A stretch of 64,000 bases of DNA. It comes from JANPCX01 sp050916095 (GTDB taxonomy: Bacteria; Pseudomonadota; Gammaproteobacteria; Burkholderiales; Burkholderiaceae_C). Below are positions 15,500 to 24,891 of this stretch, in pieces. The stretch lies in contig CP050901.1 in assembly GCA_050916095.1 (NCBI GenBank), positions 4,216,001 through 4,280,000 of the forward strand, written 5' to 3'. The notes below the pieces were generated by a model. It worked only from the letters and a program-made list of their open reading frames with translations. It searched no databases and was not told the DNA's origin. The translations under genes and the position numbers were made by a program. Each line of letters starts with the position of its first letter. The stretch's first letter is position 1.

Positions 15500-16393
15500 T
15501 TACAGCAAGCCCTTGAGCAGTTTGCCCATTTCTGATGGATTGCGCGTCACGGTGAACCCGCAGGCTTCCATGACTTCAAGTTTCGCATCGGCCGTATCAG
15601 CACCGCCCGAAATCAAAGCACCGGCATGGCCCATGCGTTTACCTGGAGGGGCAGTCACGCCAGCGATGAAACCAACAATGGGTTTCTTCATGTTTGCCTT
15701 GCACCACATCGCGGCTTCGGCTTCGTCGGGGCCGCCGATTTCGCCAATCATGATGACGGCGTCCGTGTTCGGGTCGTCATTGAAGAGGCGCATCACATCG
15801 ATGTGCTTCAGGCCATTGATGGGGTCACCGCCAATGCCGACAGCGCTGGATTGGCCAAGGCCAATTTCCGTGAGCTGAGCCACGGCCTCATAGGTCAAGG
15901 TGCCTGAGCGCGACACCACGCCAATGCGGCCTTTGCGGTGGATGTGGCCGGGCATGATGCCGATCTTGATTTCATCTGGCGTGATGAGACCGGGGCAATT
16001 GGGGCCGAGCAGCAAGGTTTTTTTGCCGCCCTTGGCTTCTTTGAGCTTCATCTTGTTGCGCACTTCCAGCATGTCGCGCACTGGAATGCCTTCGGTGATG
16101 CAGATGGCGAGGTCGAGGTCGGCCTCCACCGCCTCCCAAATCGCAGCCGCCGCACCAGCAGGTGGCACATAAATGACGCTCACAGAAGCGCCCGTCGCGC
16201 TAGAGGCTTCTTTCACGCTGGCGTAAATAGGGATGCCTTCGAAGTCTTCGCCTGCCTTCTTCGGGTTCACGCCGGCGACGAAGCAGTTTTTGCCATTGGC
16301 ATAGTCACGGCACATGCGGGTGTGGAACTGGCCCGTCTTGCCGGTGATGCCTTGGGTGATGACTTTGGTGTCTTTATTGATGAGGATGGACAT
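15500..16393 (-). CDS. sucD: succinyl-CoA synthetase alpha subunit
   Basis: The 297-residue protein has the CoA-binding N-domain (INKDTKVITQGITGKTGQFH) and the ligase domain with the phosphorylated histidine in GHAGALISGG (His256). It forms the SucCD complex that converts succinyl-CoA to succinate with NTP formation in the TCA cycle. sucC lies 42 bp upstream on the same strand. Confidence 0.97.
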   Translation of the reverse strand: MSILINKDTKVITQGITGKTGQFHTRMCRDYANGKNCFVAGVNPKKAGEDFEGIPIYASVKEASSATGASVSVIYVPPAGAAAAIWEAVEADLDLAICITEGIPVRDMLEVRNKMKLKEAKGGKKTLLLGPNCPGLITPDEIKIGIMPGHIHRKGRIGVVSRSGTLTYEAVAQLTEIGLGQSSAVGIGGDPINGLKHIDVMRLFNDDPNTDAVIMIGEIGGPDEAEAAMWCKANMKKPIVGFIAGVTAPPGKRMGHAGALISGGADTADAKLEVMEACGFTVTRNPSEMGKLLKGLL

Positions 16394-16435
16394 GGTGATT
16401 TCCTTGAATTCTTGGGGCTCTGTGGATGGCGCGGG

Positions 16436-17596
16436 TTACTTCAGCGCCGCCATCACCTTTTGCGCGGCCTCGGCCATGGAGTCGGCGCTGATGATGGGCA
16501 GGCCGCTCTCGGCCAGCATCTTTTTGCCCAAGTCTTCGTTGGTACCCTTCATGCGCACCACCAGCGGAACAGTGAGGTTCACTGCCTTGCAGGCAGCGAT
16601 CACGCCGTCGGCAATGGTGTCGCAGCGCATGATGCCGCCGAAGATGTTGACCAGAATGGCCTTGACCTTGGGATTGGCCAGCATGATCTTGAACGCTTCG
16701 GTGACCTTCTCAGCGGTGGCGCCACCGCCCACGTCCAGGAAGTTGGCGGGTTCGCCGCCGAAGAGTTTGATGGTGTCCATGGTGGCCATGGCCAGGCCCG
16801 CGCCGTTGACCAAGCAGCCAATGTTGCCGTCGAGCTGGATGTAGGCCAGGTCGAATTTGCTGGCTTCGATTTCAGCGGGGTCTTCTTCGTCCAGGTCGCG
16901 GTAGGCGACGATTTCGGGATGGCGGAAGAGGGCATTGCTGTCGAAGTTGAATTTGGCGTCCAACGCTTTGATGTTGCCGTTGCCTTCAAGGATCAAAGGG
17001 TTGATCTCGGCCAGCGAGCAGTCGGTGTCCATGTAGCACTGGTAGAGCTTCTTGAACACATCTATGGCTTGTGCTTGCGAGGCGGCGGGAACGCCAATGC
17101 CATTGGCGAGTTCCGTACCTTGCGCGTCGGTCAAGCCGGTCGCGGGGTCAATGAAAACCTTGAGGATTTTCTCGGGGGTGGCGTGGGCCACTTCTTCGAT
17201 GTCCATGCCGCCTTCGCTGGAGGCCATCATGGCCACTTTTTGTGTGGCGCGGTCGGTCACGGCTGCGACGTAATACTCTTTTTTGATGTCGGCGCCTTCT
17301 TCAATCAGCAAGCGGCGCACCTTTTGGCCCTCGGGTCCGGTTTGGTGGGTCTTGAGCTGCATGCCCAGAATTTCCGTGGACAGCTTCTTGACCTCGTCCA
17401 TCGACCGCGCGAGCTTCACGCCGCCGCCTTTGCCCCGGCCACCGGCGTGAATTTGCGCTTTCACAACCCAGACCGGGCCGCCCAGTTTCTGTGCCGCTTC
17501 GGTGGCTTCGAGCACGCTGAACGCAGGATAACCGCGCGGAACAGGCACGCCAAACTGGCGCAAGATTTCTTTGCCTTGGTATTCATGAATCTTCAT
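16436..17596 (-). CDS. sucC: succinyl-CoA synthetase beta subunit (ADP/GDP-forming)
   Basis: The 386-residue protein begins MKIHEYQGKEILRQFGVPVP, typical of SucC, with an ATP-grasp domain (AQIHAGGRGKGGGVKLA) and the C-terminal ligase domain (NIFGGIMRCDTIADGVIAA). It provides the nucleotide-binding half of the SucCD enzyme. Gene order sucC-sucD is as usual. Confidence 0.97.
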   Translation of the reverse strand: MKIHEYQGKEILRQFGVPVPRGYPAFSVLEATEAAQKLGGPVWVVKAQIHAGGRGKGGGVKLARSMDEVKKLSTEILGMQLKTHQTGPEGQKVRRLLIEEGADIKKEYYVAAVTDRATQKVAMMASSEGGMDIEEVAHATPEKILKVFIDPATGLTDAQGTELANGIGVPAASQAQAIDVFKKLYQCYMDTDCSLAEINPLILEGNGNIKALDAKFNFDSNALFRHPEIVAYRDLDEEDPAEIEASKFDLAYIQLDGNIGCLVNGAGLAMATMDTIKLFGGEPANFLDVGGGATAEKVTEAFKIMLANPKVKAILVNIFGGIMRCDTIADGVIAACKAVNLTVPLVVRMKGTNEDLGKKMLAESGLPIISADSMAEAAQKVMAALK

Positions 17597-17653
17597 CGTG
17601 GGCTTTCTTAATCGATAGTAGTGAAAGTAAAGGAAGTAAATCGATGGGGGAGG

Positions 17654-18220
17654 TCAATGCGACGGGTCACTGGTCGGCTTGTACCAGCGTGGGTAGTAGC
17701 GCTGCACGACGGGTGCGTCTTCCTTGAGCGCGTGGCAACGGTTGATCTGAAAAGGGGCGGTGTCTTCAACTGCGTCTTCCCGAATGTCCATCACCTCACC
17801 GGCGAAGGCCTGAACCACCGCCGTGGGTAAGACCTGGGTCAACTCTGTGATGTGGGTACACCCGCGCACCCCGCCTAACCGCGCTTTGACGTTGGAGTAA
17901 AAGCCTTTGAGCAAATTTAACCCGACCAGTTGGGAATAGGCATCACCATGCTGGTCGCACAAGCCTGTGTAGGGCATCCAATTGGTTTGTGCGCCCGACT
18001 CGAGGATGTTGAACTGCTCATCGATGACAACCCGGAGCAACATGTCGTGGATGGGTTGACCCGCTGGCCTGACGCCGCCGGCCAACTTGGTGTCACGGGT
18101 TTTGATGTCGGCAATGTGAGCGTCAACTTCCCACAAACCGTCGCCGCGTGAAAACACCTGCACATCGATGCTTCGACAGTGTTTGAGCGTGCGTTGGAGG
18201 GAAGCGGTGGGCAGAACCAT
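17654..18220 (-). CDS. DUF2889-domain protein
   Basis: Starting at ATG 18220 gives 188 residues (MVLPTASLQRTLKHCRSIDV); the 64 codons upstream in frame have no family character. The sequence matches DUF2889: it has RSIDVQVFSRGDGLWEVDAH, then DMLLRVVIDEQFNIL, GCTHITEL and a tail with YYPRWYK. The function is unknown. In related genomes such a gene often sits between sucC and recX, as here. The 224 bp between it and recX show no clear promoter or other feature. Confidence 0.8.
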   Translation of the reverse strand: MVLPTASLQRTLKHCRSIDVQVFSRGDGLWEVDAHIADIKTRDTKLAGGVRPAGQPIHDMLLRVVIDEQFNILESGAQTNWMPYTGLCDQHGDAYSQLVGLNLLKGFYSNVKARLGGVRGCTHITELTQVLPTAVVQAFAGEVMDIREDAVEDTAPFQINRCHALKEDAPVVQRYYPRWYKPTSDPSH

Positions 18221-18444
18221 CGGGTGAAAGGTGAAGCGGGGCTGGCGTAAAAGCGCTCTGGTATTGGCACCACTATCAGCATGTTGCAAGCACAGCAGAC
18301 AGGAAACCAAGCGGTTACGGGGCGAAATAGCCGAGCAATGTAGCATGTTGCGTCGCGAAATGGCTGACGGCCTGGATCGACACAGTGATGCACTTAACGG
18401 CCACGGCCTCAAATCTCCAATACGCGGCCACGTCGTTGGCTCGT

Positions 18445-18999
18445 TTACTCCAGCTCTTTTTCAGGGCGCCAGGCTTGTTGTTTGCCCGCGTTTCGCAGTA
18501 CACGTCGTACCACTTCGGCAGAGAAGCCGCGTTGAATCAGGAAGCGCGTCTGCTTGGCCGCTTCAGCGGCACTGCCCGGCGGATTTGAGAATTTACGTGC
18601 GTGAACCTCCTGCGCTCGGTCAGCCTCCGATACTTGCAATGCCGACGCAAGCTCCGTTGACAACTCAACTTGGTGCTCCGCCAATTCTTGTCGAATGCGC
18701 AGATTTCCATACCGCTGGGCACGAACGTGCACGCGACTTTGCATAAATCGGGTGTCACTGAGGTAACCCTGAGCGATCAACCAAGCCACTGTTTCGTCCA
18801 CCTCGGCGGGCCAATCGATGGGTTGTTCATCTTCAGCAATACGATCACTTGGTGCAACTGCGGCAGCCGCTTGCAATACACGGGCATGGCGCAATAGTTT
18901 TTGGCGCAGCTCGCTGGCACTGTGCTCCCGCTGCGCCAGCCATTGCACGCCGCGAGCGCGCAGGCTGACTGGCTGCGGTGGTCGGCCTTGGGCTTTCAT
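18445..18999 (-). CDS. recX: RecA regulatory protein RecX
   Basis: The 184-residue protein has the RecX three-helix repeats: RARGVQWLAQREHSASELRQ, VAWLIAQGYLSDTRFM and the C-terminal FLIQRGFSAEVVRRVLR. RecX binds along RecA filaments and limits their growth and activity. It lies 47 bp after recA on the same strand, with a hairpin between them. Confidence 0.92.
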   Translation of the reverse strand: MKAQGRPPQPVSLRARGVQWLAQREHSASELRQKLLRHARVLQAAAAVAPSDRIAEDEQPIDWPAEVDETVAWLIAQGYLSDTRFMQSRVHVRAQRYGNLRIRQELAEHQVELSTELASALQVSEADRAQEVHARKFSNPPGSAAEAAKQTRFLIQRGFSAEVVRRVLRNAGKQQAWRPEKELE

Positions 19000-19010
19000 G
19001 ATGCCTGTGT

Positions 19011-19039
19011 GAACTGCCCGCCGCCAATGCGGACAGTTC
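19011..19039 (-). other. hairpin between recA and recX
   Basis: GAACTG (19011-19016) pairs with CAGTTC (19034-19039), and the stem continues with CCGC/GCGG after one mismatch. There is no T tail. In E. coli a partial terminator between recA and recX lowers recX expression; this hairpin may play a similar attenuating role. Confidence 0.5.
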
Positions 19040-19046
19040 GTGACCT

Positions 19047-20153
19047 TTAGTCCTTAGCGACCTTGGCCTTGGACACTTTGGCCTCGGGTGCATTCGCATC
19101 TGCCGCCCCAGGCAACAGCGGGATGCCCAGCTCGAGCCGTACTTTGTTCTCAATTTCGACGGCCAGGTCACGGTTCTCGCGCAAAAATTCGCGGGCATTG
19201 TCCTTGCCTTGACCAATTTTTTCACCGTTGTAGGCGTACCAAGAGCCGCTCTTTTCCAGCACCTTGGCTTCGACGCCCATGTCGATGATTTCGCCTTCAC
19301 GGCTGATGCCTTCGCCGTAAAGAATGTCGAACTCGGCGGTTTTGAAAGGTGGTGAGACTTTGTTCTTCACTACTTTCACTTTGGTCTCATTGCCAATGAC
19401 TTCTTCGCCTTTTTTGATGCTGCCGATGCGGCGGATGTCCAAGCGCACCGAGGCGTAAAACTTCAAAGCATTGCCACCCGTGGTGGTTTCGGGCGACCCA
19501 AACATCACACCAATCTTCATGCGAATTTGGTTGATGAAGATGACCATGGTGTTGGTCTTTTTGATGGTGCCGGTGAGTTTGCGCAGCGCCTGGCTCATCA
19601 GGCGGGCTTGAAGACCAGGCAAGGAGTCGCCCATTTCGCCTTCAATTTCTGCCTTGGGGGTCAATGCCGCCACGGAGTCGATCACGACCAAATCGACCGA
19701 GCCTGAGCGCACCAAGGCGTCAACAATTTCCAAGGCTTGTTCGCCGGTATCGGGTTGGCTGATGAGTAGTTCTTGTAAGTTGACACCCAGCTTCTGCGCA
19801 TAACCTGTGTCCAAAGCATGTTCTGCGTCAATGAAAGCACAGGTGCCGCCGAGTTTTTGCATCTCAGCCACCACTTGAAGCGTCAGCGTGGTTTTGCCAC
19901 TGGACTCTGGGCCGTAAATCTCGACGACGCGTCCGCGGGGCAGGCCACCGACACCCAGTGCGGTGTCCAGGCCCAGGGAGCCGGTGGAGACAACTTCAAT
20001 GTCTTCAATCACCTCACCTTCGCCCAGGCGCATGATGGAGCCCTTGCCAAATTGTTTTTCAATTTGAGCCAGCGCTGCCTGCAGGGCTTTGGCTTTTTCG
20101 GTGTTGAGTGCAGCGGCGTTGTTGGCGGTGAGGTTTTTGACAGGTGCATCCAT
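19047..20153 (-). CDS. recA: recombinase RecA
   Basis: The 368-residue RecA has Walker A GPESSGKTT near residue 78, Walker B VDLVVIDSVAAL and the L2 loop region GGNALKFYASVRLDIRR. The C-terminus is Ala/Lys-rich. It performs homologous strand exchange and triggers LexA autocleavage. It is transcribed from an SOS-type promoter (see 20180-20208) and divergently from a response regulator gene. Confidence 0.98.
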   Translation of the reverse strand: MDAPVKNLTANNAAALNTEKAKALQAALAQIEKQFGKGSIMRLGEGEVIEDIEVVSTGSLGLDTALGVGGLPRGRVVEIYGPESSGKTTLTLQVVAEMQKLGGTCAFIDAEHALDTGYAQKLGVNLQELLISQPDTGEQALEIVDALVRSGSVDLVVIDSVAALTPKAEIEGEMGDSLPGLQARLMSQALRKLTGTIKKTNTMVIFINQIRMKIGVMFGSPETTTGGNALKFYASVRLDIRRIGSIKKGEEVIGNETKVKVVKNKVSPPFKTAEFDILYGEGISREGEIIDMGVEAKVLEKSGSWYAYNGEKIGQGKDNAREFLRENRDLAVEIENKVRLELGIPLLPGAADANAPEAKVSKAKVAKD

Positions 20154-20179
20154 GGCGGGTCTCCAGCTGAAGTGGCACC

Positions 20180-20208
20180 ATTATGGCAAAAGCTGGATGT
20201 TTGTACAG
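20180..20208 (-). promoter_or_regulatory. recA promoter with LexA-type SOS box
   Basis: On the minus strand CTGTAC (plus 20203-20208) and CATAAT (plus 20180-20185) are spaced by 17 bp as -35 and -10. Overlapping the -35 is CTGT-N8-CCAG (plus 20193-20208), one mismatch from the CTGT-N8-ACAG LexA consensus. SOS induction of recA is expected. Confidence 0.75.
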
Positions 20209-20327
20209 TAGTGGTGCGGGCTTTTCGAAAAATAGTTCTTCGGGTCTGCAGCGATAGATAGTCATGCAGACAACCCCCAGAATTTTGGAGCTGGCAGAGG
20301 TTCCTCAATACAGATGGAGACAAGCGC

Positions 20328-20999
20328 ATGCGCATCCTGATCGCAGAAGATGATCAAGTGCTGGCCGACGGCCTGGTGCGCTCGTTGCGCAATTTGGGCT
20401 ACGCCGTGGATCAAGTGAGCAGTGGTTTGGAGGCCGATGCAGCGCTGGCGTCGCACGAGTTTGATTTGGTGATTTTGGACTTGGGGCTGCCCAAACTGCA
20501 CGGGCTGGAGGTGCTGCGAAAGCTACGCGCGCGCGGCACCACGATGCCCGTGCTGATTCTCACGGCGGCCGACAGTGTGGAGCAACGTGTCAAAGGCCTG
20601 GACCTGGGTGCCGACGATTTCATGGCCAAACCGTTCTCGCTGCAAGAGCTGGAAGCCAGGGTACGCGCCTTGACCCGGCGTGGGTTGGGCACGGCGTCCA
20701 CCGTCATCAAACATGGCCCACTCACATTTGATGCGACCGGGCGAGTAGCCTTTATCAATGACCAGATGATTGAACTGTCTGCCCGGGAGCTGAGCTTGCT
20801 CGAAGTACTGCTCCAGCGCACGGGACGTTTGGTCAGCAAGGACCAGTTGGTGGAGCGGCTGTGCGAATGGGGTGAGGAGGTGAGCAACAACGCAATCGAG
20901 GTGTATATCCATCGTTTGCGCAAAAAGATAGAACAAGGCCCGCTTCGCATCGCCACGGTGCGGGGCCTGGGTTACTGTTTGGAAAAAATAGCGAGCTGA
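20328..20999 (+). CDS. OmpR-family response regulator (QseB/TctD-like)
   Basis: The 223-residue protein has a receiver domain with Asp8/Asp9, the phosphorylated Asp51 (VILDLGLP), Thr in LILTAAD and Lys in AKPFS. A winged-helix DNA-binding domain follows, with ELSARELSLLEVLLQ and VYIHRLRKKIEQG. It is divergent from recA and 10 bp upstream of its sensor kinase. The TctD/QseB subgroup often controls uptake of carboxylates or membrane functions; the regulon here is unknown. Confidence 0.94.
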   Translation: MRILIAEDDQVLADGLVRSLRNLGYAVDQVSSGLEADAALASHEFDLVILDLGLPKLHGLEVLRKLRARGTTMPVLILTAADSVEQRVKGLDLGADDFMAKPFSLQELEARVRALTRRGLGTASTVIKHGPLTFDATGRVAFINDQMIELSARELSLLEVLLQRTGRLVSKDQLVERLCEWGEEVSNNAIEVYIHRLRKKIEQGPLRIATVRGLGYCLEKIAS

Positions 21000-21009
21000 C
21001 ACACAGGCC

Positions 21010-22560
21010 ATGGGACGCGCACAACGCTCGTTGTTTGGCGAGATCCTCGATTGGATGCTCGCGCCGCTGCTGCTGTTGTGGCCCATGAGCGTGGCATTGA
21101 CTTGGTTGGTCGCGCAAGGCATCGCCAACAAACCTTTTGACCGTGAATTGGGCGAGACCGCGCGCACGCTTTCCAAGCATGTGGTCATTCAAGCGCACAA
21201 CACAACCCAAGATGGGAGAGCTGCGGTATTCACGCTAGCACCTCATGCAGTTGACCTCTTGCATGCTGATGAATCCGACGAGTTTCACTTCCAAGTGCTG
21301 GGTCTGGGCGGCGAGTGGCTTGGCGGCGACAAGGCCTTGCCCGTACCGACAGCCGACGACAAGACCGTCCATGGTGAGCTGCTGTTTCGGGACGATGTCG
21401 TGCGCGGCGAGGAAATTCGAATTGCCTACCTCTGGGTGGATTTGCCGGGCCGCGGCGGACTGGCCGGACCTCTGATTCAGGTCGCGGAAACCAAAAACAA
21501 ACGGTCTCAGCTAGCAACCGAAATCATCAAAGGAGTGATGCTGCCGCAGTTCGTCATCATGCCCCTGGCGGTGCTGTTGGTGTGGTTGGCGTTGACGCGC
21601 GGCATTGCACCATTGAACGAGTTACAGCAACGCATACGAAAACGCGACAGCGGCGACTTGAGTCCCATCGACGAGGGCGATGCGCCCGAAGAGGTCGCAC
21701 CTTTGGTCGGCGCCATCAACGACCTGCTGGCGCGTTTGGATCAGTCCATGCGCACACAAAAACACTTCCTGGCCGACGCCGCCCACCAGCTTAAAACGCC
21801 ATTGGCCGGGCTGCGCACCCAGGCCGAACTCGCACAGCGCGAAGTAGAGCAAGGCCAGGGGCGACCAGATGCTACCGCCGCCATCACCGCCAGCCTGGCC
21901 CACATCGCGCGCTCCAGCCAAAACGCGGCCCACATGGTGAACCAACTGCTGTCCATGGCCCGTGCGGAGAACCAAGGCCCAACGGTATTGCAAGACTGGG
22001 TCGATCTGACCGATTTGGCCGTGGAAGTGGTGCGCGACATGGTGCCCAAAGCCATGGAAGCGCGCATTGATTTGGGCTATGAAGGCAACGATCCTGGCCA
22101 CACTCGAAACGCTCAAGCACTGCGCGTGCGTGGCAGTGCAGTGCTGTTGCGGGAGTTGTTGCGCAATCTCGTGGACAACGCACTGAAATACACACCCGCG
22201 CTCGGCAGTGTCACCGTCCGGGTGCTGAACGATCCTTTTGGGCAGGTGGTGGTGGTCCAGGTGGAGGACTCTGGGCCCGGCATTCCTGTGCAGGAGCGTG
22301 AGCAAGTTTTCCAGCCGTTCTACAGAGCCCTGGGAACGCAGGTGGATGGATCGGGCTTGGGCCTGGCCATCGTGCGTGAAATAGCGGCGCAACACGACGC
22401 CGACCTGACGCTCACCGACGCCCAAGCTGCTCAGAAACACGCCACCGAGAGTCCCCCCATCGGCTCGGAGCGTCGGTCGCAGGGCCCAGGAGCGTTGTTC
22501 ACACTGCGCTTTCAAGCCCAGCGCGCCAGTGACATCGCGGACAGTACGTTGCAGCGCTGA
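21010..22560 (+). CDS. sensor histidine kinase (TctE-like)
   Basis: The 516-residue protein has two membrane helices (about residues 12-37 and 178-198) around a periplasmic 2CSK_N-type sensor domain. These are followed by HAMP-like residues, the dimerisation helix with phospho-accepting His259 (DAAHQLKTPLAGL) and an ATPase domain with VDNALKYTPA, DSGPGIP and GSGLGLAIVREI. It pairs with the response regulator encoded 10 bp upstream. A tctCBA-type transporter is not next to it, so the signal is not evident. Confidence 0.93.
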   Translation: MGRAQRSLFGEILDWMLAPLLLLWPMSVALTWLVAQGIANKPFDRELGETARTLSKHVVIQAHNTTQDGRAAVFTLAPHAVDLLHADESDEFHFQVLGLGGEWLGGDKALPVPTADDKTVHGELLFRDDVVRGEEIRIAYLWVDLPGRGGLAGPLIQVAETKNKRSQLATEIIKGVMLPQFVIMPLAVLLVWLALTRGIAPLNELQQRIRKRDSGDLSPIDEGDAPEEVAPLVGAINDLLARLDQSMRTQKHFLADAAHQLKTPLAGLRTQAELAQREVEQGQGRPDATAAITASLAHIARSSQNAAHMVNQLLSMARAENQGPTVLQDWVDLTDLAVEVVRDMVPKAMEARIDLGYEGNDPGHTRNAQALRVRGSAVLLRELLRNLVDNALKYTPALGSVTVRVLNDPFGQVVVVQVEDSGPGIPVQEREQVFQPFYRALGTQVDGSGLGLAIVREIAAQHDADLTLTDAQAAQKHATESPPIGSERRSQGPGALFTLRFQAQRASDIADSTLQR

Positions 22561-22634
22561 ATGCGTCCATGCGCCGCGTTGGATGCGGCGGCCCGATAGA
22601 CTGCATCTTCGCCAACACCGATGCTGCACCCGTG

Positions 22635-23726
22635 ATGAACTCCAACCACCCTTCCCGAATTCCATCCCGCGCTCGCGGTGCCGGCAACAACAAGGGCACG
22701 TCTGCTGCGCTCTTGGACCTGGCGCTTCAAGGGGGTGGGTCGCATGGCGCCTTCACGTGGGGCCTGCTCGACCGCCTGCTCGAAGACGAGTCCCTGAACA
22801 TCAGTGCCCTCTCGGGCACCAGCGCGGGCGCGATGAACGCGGCCGTGTTGGCCACCGGGCACGCGCAAGGTGGGCGCGAGGGCGCACGGCTGGCACTGCG
22901 CAACTTCTGGCGTGACATCAGCCAAGCGGGCGCGATCTTCAGCCCCCTGCCCGGCAGCACGACCACCACTGCGAACAACCCGTTCGCGCTCGAGAACTCC
23001 CTGGGCTACCAGTGGGCGAGTTCGTTCTTCCGTTCGTTCAGCCCTTATGAGTTCAATCCGCTGAATTTGAATCCGCTGCGTGAGGTCGTGCATCAGCACG
23101 TGCGGCCCGAGGCCCTTGTCAGCTGCGACATCGCCTTGTTCATCACCGCCACCAGTGTGCGCACAGGCCAAGCCCGCGTTTTCACGGCCAAAGACTTGAG
23201 CGTGGACGCGGTGCTGGCATCGGCCTGCCTGCCTTTTTTGTTCCAGGCGGTTGAAATCGAGGGGGAGCCCTACTGGGATGGCGGCTACACCGGCAACCCG
23301 GCCATCTTTCCGCTCATTTACGAGAGCCGTGCAATGGATGTGCTGCTGGTGCGCATCAACCCCTTGGTGCGCGAAGGAACGCCAACCCGCACCATGGACA
23401 TCCTGGATCGGGTGAGTGAAATTTCCTTCAATGCCAGTTTGATTTCAGAGATGCGGGCCATCGCTTTTGTGTCGCGCTTGCTGCGTGAAGAGCGGCTGGA
23501 CGCGGGCCGCTACAAAGACCTTCGCCTGCACATGGTGGCCGACGACGACCATCTGTCACGCCTGGCACCGAGCAGCAAGTTCAACACCGATTGGGCGTTT
23601 TTGGAGCAGCTTTTTGAGCACGGTCGACGTGCGGCCAGCACTTGGCTGGGTGCACACCGCAAAGACGTGGGAAAACGCTCGTCGCTGAACCTGGAGGCCA
23701 CGTTCTTGAGTGGCAAGTCTGGTTGA
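22635..23726 (+). CDS. patatin-like phospholipase
   Basis: Starting at ATG 22635 gives 363 residues; the in-frame ATG at 22569 adds 22 residues without patatin character. The oxyanion loop GGGSHGAFTWG, the nucleophile motif GTSAG and the second catalytic motif DGG (YWDGGYTGNP) are all present, so the Ser-Asp dyad is complete. It should hydrolyse acyl esters of lipids. No signal peptide is seen. It follows the sensor kinase by 74 bp and converges with rodA. Confidence 0.92.
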   Translation: MNSNHPSRIPSRARGAGNNKGTSAALLDLALQGGGSHGAFTWGLLDRLLEDESLNISALSGTSAGAMNAAVLATGHAQGGREGARLALRNFWRDISQAGAIFSPLPGSTTTTANNPFALENSLGYQWASSFFRSFSPYEFNPLNLNPLREVVHQHVRPEALVSCDIALFITATSVRTGQARVFTAKDLSVDAVLASACLPFLFQAVEIEGEPYWDGGYTGNPAIFPLIYESRAMDVLLVRINPLVREGTPTRTMDILDRVSEISFNASLISEMRAIAFVSRLLREERLDAGRYKDLRLHMVADDDHLSRLAPSSKFNTDWAFLEQLFEHGRRAASTWLGAHRKDVGKRSSLNLEATFLSGKSG

Positions 23727-23733
23727 GCGGTTC

Positions 23734-24891
23734 TCAGTCCTGCACCAAACGTTTGTTCCTGGCGATAGACATCAAGATGCCCAAACCCAGCCCCAACGTC
23801 ACCATCGCCGTGCCGCCATAGCTGATGAAGGGCAGTGGCACGCCCACCACAGGCAAGATGCCGCTGACCATACCCATGTTGACGAACACATAGGTGAAAA
23901 AACTCAATGTGATCGCGCCTGCCATCAAGCGGCCAAATACTGTCGGGGCTTGGGCCGCAATCATCAAGCCACGAATGATCAGAAAAGAAAAGCACATCAA
24001 CAGCGCAATACAACCCACCAAGCCAAACTCTTCTGAGAAGGCGGCAAAAATGAAGTCCGTCGTTCTTTCTGGAATGAACTCCAAATGGGTTTGCGTTCCC
24101 TTCATGAAACCTTTGCCCCAAACGCCGCCCGAGCCGATGGCGATCATGCCTTGAAGAATGTGGAAACCTTTGCCCAACGGGTCCTTGGTCGGGTCGAGCA
24201 AGGTGCAAACGCGGGTTTTCTGATATTCCCTCATGCCGTGCCAGTCCACACCCGGTTGGCACAAGGTGTCGCCATACCAAACCAAAGCGCCAATGCCGAT
24301 CACGCCAACCAGCATGACGGGGATGATGAGTCGCCACGACAGCCCGGCGAAGAAGATCACGAAAAGACCGGCCGACAACACCAAGATGGCGGTGCCCAAA
24401 TCGGGTTGATTGAAGACCAAACCCACGGGCAATAGAAGCAATCCGGTGGCGACAACAAAGTCCAACAAGCGCAGTTGACCCTCGCGGCGCTGGAACCACC
24501 ACGCCAACATCAAGGGTGTCGCAATCTTTAAGATTTCACTGGGCTGGATCACCGTCACGCCCAAATCCAACCAACGGGTCGCGCCCTTTTTGGTGATGCC
24601 AAATAGCTCCGTGGCGATCAGCAAAGCCACACCCAATGCGTACAAAGGCGGGGCCAGCGCCAAAAGACGCTGTGGCGGGATTTGCGCGACGACAAACAAC
24701 AAGGTGCCGGCAATCAGCATGTTGCGTGCGTGGTCGATAAAGCGTGTTCCGTGGTCGAAACCCACCGAGTACATGGTGAGTAAGCCCGCGATGGCCAAGA
24801 GAATCACCGCCGCCAAGAGTGGCCCGTCAAAACCACTGAACACCGGTGCCAAACGCTGCCACCGCGTGGGCTGCTCAAAACGGGATTTCAC
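23734..24891 (-). CDS. rodA: rod shape-determining peptidoglycan glycosyltransferase RodA
   Basis: The 385-residue SEDS-family protein has about ten membrane helices and the family motifs WLDLGVTVIQPSEILKIA, NQPDLGTAIL and GVPLPFISYGG. It polymerises glycan strands during elongation with PBP2. The start is GTG 24891, overlapping the mrdA stop as GTGA, so translation is coupled. It is the last gene of the mre-mrd row. Confidence 0.96.
   Translation of the reverse strand: MKSRFEQPTRWQRLAPVFSGFDGPLLAAVILLAIAGLLTMYSVGFDHGTRFIDHARNMLIAGTLLFVVAQIPPQRLLALAPPLYALGVALLIATELFGITKKGATRWLDLGVTVIQPSEILKIATPLMLAWWFQRREGQLRLLDFVVATGLLLLPVGLVFNQPDLGTAILVLSAGLFVIFFAGLSWRLIIPVMLVGVIGIGALVWYGDTLCQPGVDWHGMREYQKTRVCTLLDPTKDPLGKGFHILQGMIAIGSGGVWGKGFMKGTQTHLEFIPERTTDFIFAAFSEEFGLVGCIALLMCFSFLIIRGLMIAAQAPTVFGRLMAGAITLSFFTYVFVNMGMVSGILPVVGVPLPFISYGGTAMVTLGLGLGILMSIARNKRLVQD

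Noticed and set aside
15938..17611. Long plus-strand frame of 557 codons over sucCD
   Set aside because: It is the antisense shadow of two unmistakable genes, with a His/Val/Gly-rich composition typical of such shadows in GC-rich DNA.
20173..20188. A GG-N10-GC match (TGGCAC-N5-TGGCA) on the plus strand facing the response regulator gene
   Set aside because: It is the complement of the recA -10 region and has a poor -12 element (TGGC); more likely chance than a sigma-54 promoter.
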